DNA of 64,000 nucleotides from assembly GCA_030761205.1 (NCBI GenBank), contig JAULJL010000005.1:7775501-7839500 (forward strand). Direction: 5' to 3'. This document shows positions 23,421 to 35,242 of the stretch, in pieces. Positions within the stretch are counted from its first letter, which is position 1, and every line of letters begins with the position of its first letter. The translations under genes and the position numbers were made by a program. This DNA is from Fremontodendron californicum (lineage: Eukaryota > Streptophyta > Magnoliopsida > Malvales > Malvaceae). The notes under the pieces were generated by a model, which was not told the DNA's origin, searched no databases, and saw nothing but the letters and a program-made list of their open reading frames with translations.

Positions 23421-26400
23421 AAGAAGAAAGAGGATGAAAGGGAGAGAGGCAACAGGAAAAAAAGATAGAATTGTCAATTGTTTTTCTTTTGGGTGAATTT
23501 TTTTAGATTTACTTTTTGTTAAAAAAAAAAATTGGGATCGAGAAGAGTAGAGAAATGGAGGAAATTTGAAATACAAAAAAAAAAAAAAAAAGCTTTGAAG
23601 TAACAGATTTTTGAGAATCAGAGAAGGGAATGGATGGGGAGGAATCTGAAAGAGAAAAAAAAAAGACCCATATAGATGAGGCGGAGGGAAGGCAGAGTCC
23701 AAAGGAAGCCGAAAGAAAAACAGAAAAATCTGACCAAGCTTTAGGTGATTTTCAGACATAGCAAAACCAAATCCGGCTTGAGTTGATCGAATTTGATCTT
23801 TTTTTATTTTCAGAAAAAACATTTTTTATATTTTTTATATTTTTTGTGCAATTTTTTGTTTTATTTTGTTTTATGATTTTTTCTTAAAAAATTTCTTGGT
23901 GATTTTTAAGATACTTTCAGTTGATTCTCAGTTTTGTTTGTGATTCAGGGTTTGAAGGTTGATCTGATTAAGATTTGATTATTGCATGATTAGAACGATT
24001 GGCTAAGGTTAGTCCATTCTTTTTTGGTTATTTTTCATATAGATTTTATTTCTTTAATTTGGTAAAAAGTTTCTCAGAAAATGGAAGAAGAGAATGAGGT
24101 TAAAAAGAAGAAAAAAGATTAGTCAGATTTCTTTTATTGTTTTGTTTTTAAATTTTTTTATGTTGAAATTTATTTTTGGAAGAAGAATGCAATAGTAAAG
24201 TTTGAATGAAATTTTGGTTTTCAATAGCTTAAATAAATTAAATAATGGATTATTGTTTATTAGTTTTTTCATATTTTATTATTACTTTCTCTCAAATGAT
24301 AGAATAATGTCAGTTTTTTTATGTTGATAGAAGAGAAATTAACCTTTCAAACAGCACCTCAGAGTTACTTGATATACTAACTCCTTATTGAAAGCGTTGT
24401 AGTGAAAGTGAATGGCAGTGTCTTTATCCAAAGGTATGTCTCACTAACTTATTTTCTTTTTTTGAAGCATATTTACTAAGTAGTGCGTTTTTGTTATCAC
24501 TATTGTTGTTGGTTTCTTTAGGGAGGTCGAGCTATAAAGTTTTCTAGATCACCAACCAAAAAAAAATGTTAATTGGGCAATCAAGGTTACATATCCAAGT
24601 GTTGCTTCTCTCTAATTTTTATACTAATCTTTAGATTTTAAATCTTTTTGACTTTGTATGAATTTTGACACTGTCAGGTCAAGATCTTCGGTTGTTCATG
24701 TATTCCCTTTCAATTTGAACGAAATATGAAATGCTATTGTAATATGATGGGTAGTGTCATTATATTCTTAAATTTGATGAGCAATTTCATAGTTGCATGT
24801 AAGTCAATTGGTGGTTGCATTTTTAATCCCTTTTTGTGCTTGCTTTGCAAGCAATGATAATGTTAGAATTTTGGTGATATATGTTCTCTTTTTTTGAACG
24901 GATATAAGATATATGCTCTTAATATCTTTGATTTTTAATCTATATGCACAAAATCAGTTGAAGTTTCATTAGATTGTTGATCATTATTTTGGATTTGGTG
25001 TTTTCAAATGAGTTTTGAAAACTTCAGTTTTAAAATTTTCGTTGTAAAATTGAATTGAATTTCATGTTTTAAAGATTTTAATGATTTATTAATAAATTAG
25101 TTCCTAATGTTGGGGAGTAGGGGTATTAGTGAGGCTTAGCTGGTGTGATGTTGGTTGAATTTAAGGTGTCATTGTTTGATAAGTTTTTGGGTATTTAGTG
25201 AGATTTAGGTGGCTTTGCTAGTATATGTCAATCAATGCAAACTGTTTTTTTTTTTTTAGTATTAAATAAATCAATAGTAAACATTCAATTGGAGTTCTCC
25301 CCTAATCGGATTGAACTTAAATTGAATTTTAAAAAGATACATGAGTTCTTATCCAACGATGATACATGATTTTAATATTGAACTTATTGTAATAGTATTG
25401 TCAATGATAGTGATAATAAGCTTGGTGGCAAGAGCAGCTGAAATGATAAATTTTTTTCAAAATGAAAAGTTTGTGGGTTTAAAGTAAATTTAGTAATAGA
25501 ATGAAGAGTTATTGTGTATGTATGCAATGCTTTTCCCTTTTTTATTATCAAACTTATTAGTATAGAGCTTTATCTTTTTTAATTTCATATTTAAGTAAAT
25601 TTTTCAGTATTTAAACATGTTTGCACAAATATATGTGCGTATATAACTATTTGTCTATGCTCTTTATTACTTTTTAATTGTTTTATTTTCTACTCAAGTT
25701 TTTCTATGGATTTCTTACATAAGAGGAACTGATTTCATGTTTTTTTTTTTTATCTATATAGTGTTTGTTTCATTTTAAAGTTATTTTATTCTTATATTTT
25801 AAATTTGTTTCATTTTTTAAAAAAATAAAGAAGAAAAGAATGATATGAAATCATAATTACTGAAACCTTAAAATTAACTCACTCATATTTTTTTTACATT
25901 TTTTATTTGGTAAATATTAGCTAATTTTTCATCTCAATATTGAATTTTCTTTTGTGATTGAAAAATGTCTTTAAAATTATGAAGTTTGCATTATTGCATG
26001 CATAGTTATGTATTATCTGATGAAATCTATCTAAATGGATATATTTTATATAATATATGCTTTCTAATTAATCTAAATAGCTAATCAATCCTCTGTAAGA
26101 CCTTCCATTTATTTCTCTGGTTTTTTTATTCTTTCTTCACCCTCATAATATATATATATATATATATATATATGCATATGCATGATGAATGGAATTCATG
26201 AGATTTTCTTCTGCTGCTTTTATGATCTGGTTGTTATTCATTTTGCACAATTTAATTTTGTTTATTTTGATTTTGATTCTTAAGATCTTCGCTTTTTAAT
26301 TCCATTCCACCTTCTTTCTTCTCTCATATGCCTATCACTTTTTCATACTTGCACATATTCAGTAATCAAAAGGAAACAAAGAAATTGAGGATTGCGAGAA

Positions 26401-26894
26401 AAAAGGCAAATATTGGAGTAAAAATAGGAGAGAGAAAATTGAAAAAGAAGATGAGAGATGTGGGAAACAATGTAGGAAGGGGTCAACGAGTAGGAAAAAA
26501 TGTTAATCAAATTTCTTTCATTGATTTGTTTTTTTGAAGAACTCTGAGCAATGATTAACTCAGGAATTACATGAGATGGGTTAAAAATGAATTTTGAAAT
26601 TTGGAATATCTATTATGAAGTTGGCCATGAAGCTTTTGGCATGTTGAGTGCAAGAAGCAAGTACGAGTATTGATGATGGTTTTCTATTTTTTATGTATGG
26701 GTTCAAACTTCAAAGTTGAATTTTGTTTAGTATTGTGTTGAGTTGTTCATACGTCTGATTTCACATATTTTATTTTAAATTATGCATTTGAAGATTAGTC
26801 ATGGAGAGAAAAAAAATTGTTTTATAAGCTTTGTGCACATTTTACATGCAAGTTAAGTACCAAGTTTAAATTCAAAACTTTTTAAATAGAAAAA
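23421..26894. other. AT-rich region with weak exon-like islands
   Basis: No protein is recognised. Around 23935-24590 there are three segments with plausible splice signals: a donor AAG/GTTAGT near 24008, a donor AAAG/GTATGT near 24433, and an acceptor TTTCTTTAG near 24521. They could be a non-coding transcript or relic. The rest holds a TA run (26149-26173) and nothing identifiable. Confidence 0.3.
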
Positions 26895-27824
26895 GGGATA
26901 ATGTCATGAATAGCCCCTGAAGTTTATCAAATTTGTCAATGTGGTACCTGTACTTTAAAAATGTTCAATGTGGTACCTGTACTATCAAATCGTGTATCAA
27001 TGTGGTACTTTGACTTAACACCGTTAAATATAGATGATGATGTGACATTGACCAATCAGGTGATGACACGTGGCAGCACCTGATTTTTTAGAAATTAATA
27101 TCTAATTTTTGGTAAAAATAAATAAATAATATTTTAAAAATTAATACCTACTTTTTTAAAAAAATTAAAAAATTAAATTAAAATAATAATAAAATTTAAA
27201 ATTATATTTTTTTAAATTCAAAATTTTAAAAAATAACAAAATTAAAATATTTGACTAAAATTATTTTTAAAATATATAATATTTTAAAATTAAATATTAA
27301 ATGATTTATAATATCTATTTTTTTTAAAAAGTTAAAAAGTTATTTTTGAAAATTACAAAAATTAAATTATGAAATTATTTTAAATTCTTTTAAAAAATAT
27401 TTATTAAAAAATTAAAAAAATTAAATATGAAATTAATTTTTAAAATTTTTTTATTTATATTTCTTTAAAAATTTTAAATTTTTTTAAATTTTTTAAAATT
27501 TTAAAATTAAATTTTTTTTTTTTTTTAAATTTTTTTAAGTTAATACACGTGGCATCATTATATTTTTAAAATAATAATATTTTTTATTTTTAAAAATAAA
27601 ATTAATAATTTTTTAGTTAGTACATGTGGCATCGTTATATGGTGCCACGTGTCAAGTTTTCATTGGATACAGAAGCCACGTCATCAATTTTTAACGGTGT
27701 TACTGACAGGTACTACAATAGCACACGGAGTGTAAACTTTAAGTACCAAAATAGATATTTTTAAAGTACAAGTATTACATTGACAAATTTGATAAACTTC
27801 AGGAGCCATTCATGACATTATCCC
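26895..27824. mobile_element. Mutator-like MITE (930 bp) with 9-bp target duplication
   Basis: Terminal inverted repeats of at least 68 bp begin GGGATAATGTCATGAAT at both ends, with about five mismatches between arms. Perfect 9-bp direct repeats ATAGAAAAA flank it (26886-26894 and 27825-27833), the diagnostic length for Mutator-like elements. The interior is AT-rich and non-coding, with paired ACACGTGGCA / TGCCACGTGT motifs near each end. No transposase is present, so it is non-autonomous. Confidence 0.9.
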
Positions 27825-28918
27825 ATAGAAAAATTTAGTATGTTGTTTTATAAGAAATTTGATTTTTACCACTAATAAACTCTTGTTTTTCATTTTTATG
27901 TTGTTTTAACGGGGATATGCTAAAAGATAAGTCACTTGATTATGTAATAACTTGATTGATCATACATAATTTAAAAATAAAGAGCTAAGATACAAGTCAT
28001 ACAACTATATTTGTTGATTTAGAATTCACTTATATTTATATTTTTCTTTGCCTTGAAGTTATGAAATTTTGGTTGTGCTTACTCTTATAGACAATGACAA
28101 TTTAGTGGATATTGGGACTGTTTGTTATTTAAAAGTTTTTAGTTGAAGTCATGTTCTTTGGCTTCTAATTTAATATAAGTTATTAGTTCTATACGTGCGT
28201 GTCTATTGGGCTTTAATGATAATTATAGATTTTTTGGATCATGTAGCAAATTTCATAACACCAATAATATTGCTGCAACTAAAAGGTATGCCATAAAATA
28301 AATTGTTGCATATTAAATACAAGGGCATATACGTGCTCAGTATATATCTCATTTCCAAAACGAGCTATTTTTTAAGCTGTGATTTTCTTTTTTGCAAGGA
28401 GTTTTTTCATTGTAAATAGGATATTAGAATTGGACTTGAACCATTCTCTTTAAGAGAGATAAGACCTTGAGGCTCTTGACTATTGATATATTTTTTTACT
28501 ATATATTTAATGGTGAAAATCACAGAGTATAAAATAAAAATTTTGACAGAAAGAAAAGATTATGCTTAATAATTTTTATGAAATCGGATGACGTCAGCTT
28601 TTAAAGAAAAAAAAAAAGTATAGTCAAAGACATGGTGTTGAGTAATTGCCTAATTTTTTTTATATGAGAATCTATGTTTCTATTCCCAAATTTATTTGAG
28701 ATTGTGTATTGTAGTTTAAGGGCTTACAGACACATTCATCATCCTTGGCATGAGTTGATTCACTTAAAGTATATTTTATCACAAATACATTGATTTGGTA
28801 TATCATTTAACTTCAATTAATAGTGTCTTATAGTTTATTGGCTTTGGATTTTTAAATTTAGTACACATTTTTTGAGCTTAATCATCTCTTGCTAATTCTA
28901 AGTTTTTGTTTTATTATT
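27825..28918. other. AT-rich intergenic DNA
   Basis: No gene or repeat recognised between the MITE and the EXO84-like relic. Earlier exons of the exocyst gene might be hidden here, but I could not find them. Confidence 0.35.
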
Positions 28919-29110
28919 GCATCCTTATTTGCAAAGCTACAGCAATTAGTAACTGTGGCGGGAGATGTGCTATTTGAAAAAGAGAAACTACACAAAATTT
29001 TGCTTGCTAGACTGACGGATACTATTCTGATGTGGTTGTCTAATGAGTAAGAATTCTGAGATATGTTTGAAAATAAATCTACTCTACTTCAGCCACTTGG
29101 ATTGTAATAG
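28919..29110 (+). pseudogene. EXO84-like exocyst subunit, single-exon relic
   Basis: The frame through 28919-29110 reads ASLFAKLQQLVTVAGDVLFE, then KEKLHKILLARLTDTILMWL and SNE, and onward as .EF.DMFENKSTLLQPLGL.. This matches the conserved C-terminal exon of plant EXO84 (best with the EXO84C type, from memory; intact: NEQEFWD and LGLQQ). Where the intact protein has Gln, Trp, Gln and Gln there are TAA (29048-29050), TGA (29057-29059), TAA and TAG (29105-29110). The last ends exactly at a donor-like GTATGA. EXO84 is an exocyst tether for secretory vesicles at the plasma membrane. The retained exon boundary indicates decay of a genomic copy rather than a processed cDNA. No other exon was recognised. 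Confidence 0.8.
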
Positions 29111-29784
29111 GTATGATTTTTTTTTCCATGATATTTTTGTGAATTAATATGTTAAAGAAAATAACAAATCTTTTCGCTCGGAGCATCGCGCGGGTTATCT
29201 TATAGTTTTGAATAAAAAAAAAACTATAGTTGAAAACAAGTAGACCTGTTCAATGATCGGACTATTCGTTCGATCTATCAAGTAGATCTGTATTGAATCG
29301 AGTTTGGATATAGATTTTTTTAATTTAAATCGAGCGAGCCCTATCTGAATTATTATTTATTAATTTAAAAAAATATTTTTAAATAATAAAATAAATTTTC
29401 AGTTCAATTCATACTCAACTCAAATCGAACTTGAATAAAAGAATAAATTAAATCAGGACTTGACTCGATCCGGCCATAAACACCTCTCGAGACAAGATCC
29501 GATCTACCGCTTCCTTCATTCCTTCTCCTAAGCTGTAAAGTAATGTAACATTGAAACGTTCTCCATACTCCAATACTCCATACTCCATACCATACTACCA
29601 ATCACATTAAATATATTCACATGTTAATCTCACATCTCGACACAGTCAAATAATATCATACCACCTTCTAGTCTTCTACTATCGTTCCACGTGTCACCTC
29701 TAGATTACCACACTCCCTAATCATCCTCTCAAAACATAAATAAACTCTTCTCGGCTACTCCTGCATCACACTCGCTCAAATTCA

Positions 29785-29828
<44 letters not shown>

Positions 29829-29850
29829 CTTCATTCTTTTTTCCCTTTCA
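29111..29850 (+). promoter_or_regulatory. Intergenic DNA and MEX1 promoter/leader
   Basis: The right part contains the MEX1 promoter. A possible TATA-like ACATAAATAAA lies near 29737, then a TA microsatellite at 29788-29822, then a short pyrimidine-rich leader TTCATTCTTTTTTCCCTTTC directly before the ATG at 29851. No other gene is seen. Confidence 0.5.
29788..29822. repeat. TA microsatellite just upstream of MEX1 start
   Basis: About 17 AT units, roughly 30 bp before the start codon, so within or beside the transcribed leader. Repeat length could vary between individuals. Confidence 0.9.
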
Positions 29851-32800
29851 ATGGCTGATTCTTTGTTTGTCCCTTTGGCTGCTAAGGCTCCCAATTATCA
29901 TTTTTCTTTGGTTTTCCGGAACTGCGCTTCCCCTTCACGTTTATTGCCTTCAAAATCCTTCTCTTTGCATTTGAATGGGAGTAAGAATAAGCTCAATGTG
30001 TTAGCTCTGAGTCAGTTCTCGCGCTTTTCGCTCCCCCACCGAGTCGGACCGATTCGTGCTCTTGACTCGGACGTTCCTCATCCGCTTCACAAGGTATTTT
30101 GGAATTCATTTTTTTAATTTTTTAATTGAAAAGAGTGGCAATTATTGACAGTCCGTGACATAATTGACAAATAAGGCTCTGTTTGCCTGCTTACCAAATG
30201 TGAAGTGTTTTTTTTTTATAAAATTTTTGGTGTAGTATACCAGAGAATCAAATTAACTGTTTTTTTTAAACTTTGTTTCAATTATTTATTTCTTTGAATC
30301 ACTGAATTTTGAGCAAACAAATAAGGCCTTAAAGTGAAGCCAGAGATTTTTTATAAAACGACAGACTGATTCAAAAGGGGTATTTCAATTTTGCACTGTT
30401 CAAAAGTTAAAAAGATCAAGCTTTGAAGTTTTTTTTATTTGATTTTCCTCTGTTTTTTAGGAAAAACACAGTCCATCAAAGACCCTAGTTTTCTTAATTA
30501 AATGTGGTGGATTGTTGGCAGTTTCATGGATTCTAGGTTTGAGAAATCTGAGGGAAAAAAATTGGAAGGAATTTGGGATGTAAAGATTAACTTAATAGAG
30601 CTGAATTTGTTTAGATAGAAAATTGTGTAAGTAGGAATGACTTAGCTCAGTTGGTTTATGTAGTCACGACTCATGAGTGACATTCAACAGAGTTCGAATT
30701 TCAGTATGTATAATCCCTTTCCTTATCCGAGTTGCGGCTTCCTTTGTACCAAAAAAAAATGTAAGTAGTGTTAAAATGTATTAATGATTCTTTTTGTGTT
30801 TGCTGTGGAATTTGAAAGGGATCAGTGAATTTTAAGAGTACAAAGAGCTACGAGGAATGGGATTCATTGACAGCAAAGTTTGCCGGGGCGGCAAATATTC
30901 CATTTTTGTTGCTCCAATTGCCTCAGATCATCCTCAACGCGCGCAATCTTCTGGCAGGGAATAAGACTGCCCTTTTGGCAGTACCATGGCTGGTAATGTA
31001 AACTTACAGTTAGATTTCCTTTGGTTTACTTAACATTTATGTTTTTGTTTCTTAATTGTTGTTTTTCTAATGCTTTTTTCTGATATCTTGAAACCAAAAT
31101 CTAAGGGTTAAAGACAAAAAATAATTGGAGTGGGCTTCTGGCCTTTTATGTTTTATCAATTGTAGTGGGGTCAAGATGCTAAATCTCCTTGTCTTTTTGC
31201 TTTGGAAAATACCTACGGACTTCAATGTCTTTCATGCGAGCGATGAAACAATGAATTTGACATCATTTGCTGCTTAGAAGTGTGGGGTGACCAGTATATC
31301 GGTAAATAGAAAATAGACATTGAGTTGTATAGGTTTTGTTGTGCAGTACTGTATATGGTTTGCCCTGCTACTACTCAACTGAAAAACAGTACATGAACCT
31401 CTATTTGTGACAAGGCTTAGCTTAATTCTAGTGGTTTTGAGTCTTCTTATAGAATACCTAATAGTCGAAAGTGTAATTTGTTTTGTGGACTCATCACAAG
31501 AACTGACATTATTTTGACGATCCTTTTAGCCTCTGCTGAGCTGTGATTATGACCTCTATATTATGGAACTTTTGTAATTTTAATTTTTGATGTATTTTCT
31601 TTCTTGATTTTTTTCAATGAGCCAAATGAAGGTGTCATTTTAGGAACCTAAGGGAGTGTTGTAAATGCAGGGAATGTTCACCGGTTTGCTTGGAAACCTT
31701 TCTTTGGTTTCTTACTTCGCCAAGAAAAGGGAAACGGAGGCAGTTGTGGTGCAAACACTAGGAGTGGTATCGATATATGTGGTGATTACTCAGCTTGCAA
31801 TGGGAGAAGCTATGCCTCTACCTCATTTTGTGGCCGCTTCTGTTGTTGTGAGTGCTGGACTCATTTTAAATTTTTTGAATTACTATGGTATGCTCAACGC
31901 AACAATCTGGCAATTTTGGGAAGATTTTATTACTGTTGGTGGACTTTCAGTGCTTCCCCAGGTAAGCTCTCAGTCCCCTGTTTTCTGTACACACTTAAAA
32001 GTTCTGATGCACGCACAAACTCAAACATGATATATTTACAGATCAGCAAAATCTATTTATATATTCCTTTTGGCCATTTAGCATTGGTTTATTAATTCAA
32101 GCGTCTTTCCTTTTCTTTTAACCAATTCGAGTACAGATAATGTGGTCCACATTTGTCCCATACATACCCAGTAGCATCTTGCCAGGGGCAATAGCATTTG
32201 TTGTAGCTTTAGCAGCTGTAACTATGGTAAGATCTATATATGCCGCTCTATTATATTGTTACATTGTCTGTTTCTAGCGATTTGACTGAACTTTTTTTGT
32301 TTATCATGAATGATTGGTGAGCAATTAGACTCATAGTTCCTTTCATGTATTTTAAGATCCTCTTACTTCGGGAACTTCTTGCCTTTCTTTTTTACAAACA
32401 AATAAAGAGAATTGGCAGTACAATTGCACCCTTTTGAACTTGCATTTGCCAAGATTTGCAGGCACATATGGGCAAACTTTCAGAGAAAGGTGTCAAATTT
32501 GTGGGAGCTATTTCTGGATGGACAGCAACACTTCTTTTTATGTGGATGCCAGTTTCACAAATGGTAATCCTTGTTTGAACTTCTGTATCTAAGACTTTGA
32601 AGAGATCAAGAAAAATTAATTAATTCACATGCATATCTGACTAAGATTTGTGCTTCCCTTTCAGTGGACAAATTTCCTGAATCCTGATAATATTAAAGGC
32701 TTATCAGCTTTTTCAATGTTGCTTGCTATGATTGGCAATGGACTTATGATTCCACGTGCACTATTTATTCGTGATTTTATGTGGTAATGCACTCTTTCAA

Positions 32801-33453
32801 TTTTATTTATAAATTTATTTACATAAATGATTCCAACCATATGCACATGACAGTGAAACCACAAAATATTAATGTAAAAGGCTAACCGGAGTGTATTATA
32901 AGTGACTTCAAAGTCGACAGTTTTTGAATTCTAATTGTTATCCCTTTTTGGGTCGACTTTGTGCTAATTTTTATTACATTAATTGTCTATGCTCATTACA
33001 TGTTGGTTCAACTGACGTTGCAGGTTCACTGGTTCTACTTGGGCTACACTCTTTTATGGTTACGGGAATATTGTATGCTTGTACTTGTAAGTAGTATATG
33101 ATTTGTTATATACATACACAATTTTTATCATGAATTGTCTCAACTGTTTTGTCATTCCAGTTTCAACACTATCAGCCGGGAATTCTTCTTGGCAGCAACA
33201 ATCGGCTTAATTTCATGGATAGGTTGTCTCTCCACCCCATCTAACTCGTATTATACTATCCTATGCCCTTCCTCTTCTCTACTAGAGACATGGAGAAGGG
33301 AAAACAAATTTAATGTGTTTCTTACCTTACAATTTTTTTGTACCTGATTAATTTCTCCCCCCATCAACAGGAATGGCTCTATGGAGAGATGCTGTTGTAT
33401 ATGGATATGACTCACCAATAAGATCTTTGAAAGAGTTGGTTTTTGGATCATAA
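29851..33453 (+). CDS. MEX1: Plastid envelope maltose exporter MEX1
   Basis: Nine coding exons: 29851-30093, 30819-30992, 31671-31961, 32137-32226, 32462-32563, 32665-32783, 33024-33086, 33161-33222 and 33371-33453. Together they encode 408 residues; Arabidopsis MEX1 is about 415. Residues 1-80 are Ser/Leu/Arg-rich, as in a chloroplast transit peptide. The mature part begins near YEEWDSLTAKFAGAANIPFL. It has about nine hydrophobic membrane segments and the conserved LPQIILNARNLLAGNKTAL, LPGAIAFVVALAAV and FNTISREFFLAAT blocks. MEX1 moves maltose from starch breakdown out of the chloroplast at night (established). All introns are GT-AG and in phase, with no lesions. A SINE lies in intron 1. 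It is oriented away from the exocyst relic. Confidence 0.95.
30635..30759 (+). mobile_element. tRNA-derived SINE in MEX1 intron 1
   Basis: About 125 bp between perfect 9-bp target duplications TGTAAGTAG (30626-30634 and 30760-30768). It contains an exact polymerase III A box TAGCTCAGTTGG (30643-30654) and a B box-like GTTCGAATT (30692-30700). It ends CTTCCTTTGTACC plus an A-tail. It is inserted in the same orientation as MEX1 and far from splice sites. It shares its 3' end with the copy at 59329. Confidence 0.92.
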
Positions 33454-34070
33454 GTTGAAGCCAGTTGTGGCAATGCCATGAGTTCGAATGGCACATAAGT
33501 CACATGATCTTGAGCATGAAATATTCTTAGCTGAGGTTCCAAGTATGTAGCCAAAATTGCAGCCACAGTCTTCCAACTAAAGAGTTACCAAATGGTTAGT
33601 AGTATATGTTCCTAAATCTTAATTTCCATTGATTTCATTTGCAAAGATAATTGGAATGATCATTTGTAACTAGAACTGTAATAATAGAATAAGGATGGAT
33701 AATACAGCAGTTCATGTTATCGGGAACTGCAGTTCAGTTTATAGAGAAATCTTGAGCAGAAAATGGTTGGCATGAGGTGTATAATGCAGAATTATAGCTG
33801 ATAATAAACAGTCTGATTTCATTTACTGCTTGCTTTGAGGTGTTATGATGTTCTTGCTGAACTAATTATTCTGCTAACTCATACTTTCTTGTGCTATAAT
33901 TTTAGTTAGCTTTTTTGTGCTATATATTTTGAGATATGAGGAAAAATTTCCTGTCAAAATCCTTCTCTATTATGAATTAAAATTTTCTTCCATGTCATTT
34001 TGTGAAGTCATAGCTCATAACTATGCTAGCTAGTCTAGAGTCTTGTAAGGATGTTGTTCCATTAATTATT
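33454..34070 (+). other. MEX1 3' UTR and intergenic DNA
   Basis: Probable MEX1 3' UTR followed by unannotated AT-rich DNA. No gene is seen. Confidence 0.5.
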
Positions 34071-34424
34071 GGCTTAAATATAAAAAAATTCCTAAATTAA
34101 AATTAAATAATCATTCAAGCTTCTATCATTTTATTACAATCAATTAAGCCTTCAAACATATATTTTTATCCAATTGAACTCTTGAATCCTTGATTGGACA
34201 AAAATTAGTTAAATGTCATCATTAATTTTCGTCCAATCGAGGGCTCAATTGGATGAAAATAGATATTTGAAGGCTCAAATTGATGAAAATAAATGTTTAA
34301 GGGCTCAAATAGATTAAAATAAATGTTTGAGCGTTCAATTGATTGCAATAAAATGATAGACGTTTATATGATTATTTAATTTTAGTTCAGGAGGTTTTTT
34401 TATTTTTATTTTTATACTTAAGCC
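34071..34424. mobile_element. MITE with ~100-bp terminal inverted repeats
   Basis: The left end GGCTTAAATATAAAAAAATT recurs inverted at the right end (GGCTTAAGTATAAAAATAAA), with shared inner blocks AAAATTAAATAATCAT, CTATCATTTTATT and CAATCAATT. The arms cover about 100 bp each of 354 bp. Flanks TTAATTATT and TTAAATTTT match at seven of nine positions, suggesting an old 9-bp duplication. The interior has repeated GGCTCAAATTGATGAAAATA-like units. Confidence 0.65.
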
Positions 34425-35192
34425 TTAAATTTTCTTTAAATTGTTGTTTATGTGGGAATAATTTTTATTTATGTATTTAACAATTTAAATTAGTAGTCCA
34501 CAAATCACAAGATTAATTTAACCCATCATTTCTCTTTTTCTTTTAGAAATTTAAATATACATATCCAAAAATTGTGGGATTGTATGGATAAGTTAATTCA
34601 TAATAAAAAATATAATAAATTCATGAATTCAATTTTTAAATAGAAAATAAATTTTTTCTAAACATAATAAATTTAAAGATTGCTTTTAAAAATTGTAAAT
34701 ATAAATAAAAAATTAACTGCATAAAGCTAACTCTTTTTGTCTCAATCTTTTCTGTAATTTCATTGAATAGATTTAAAAGTTTATAAGTATAATTTATTTT
34801 TTAAAGAATTATAATTTTTCATGCATTAACATATGTTCTTTTTGTTATTTAAAAAAATAGTGATAAACTTTTATATTTTATAATGTTTGTACAAAACATA
34901 TTAAATTAGAATTGTCACTTACATGTATTTGTTATGGAGATTATTATCCTGTACACTGATAGTGAAATTTTTTAACTCCATAAGCAAGATTAAAAACTGT
35001 CATGTTCTTAGGCTATTTATAAAAAAATAAAAAATAAATAAATGGGATATGTAAAGTTAGTTATATTGTAACGTTATAGAATAAATTTTCATTTAATTCA
35101 TTTTTCTTACTAATTTCAAAAAATGTGTTTTCTTTTTATTTGAAGTTATCAGAAATTGATTCCTAATCATTGAATTAAAAACCCAACACTTA

Positions 35193-35228
<36 letters not shown>

Positions 35229-35242
35229 CTAAAAATACTAAT
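34425..35242. other. AT-rich intergenic DNA
   Basis: No gene. A TA microsatellite lies at about 35198-35224, just before the solo LTR. Confidence 0.5.

Noticed and set aside
23147..23822. Overlapping Lys/Glu-rich and Phe-rich open frames
   Set aside because: Direct translation of a pyrimidine-rich tract; no conserved motif or splice context.
30635..30759. tRNA gene suggested by A and B boxes
   Set aside because: No acceptor stem or anticodon arm pairing was found, and it has target duplications and an A-tail, so it is a SINE.
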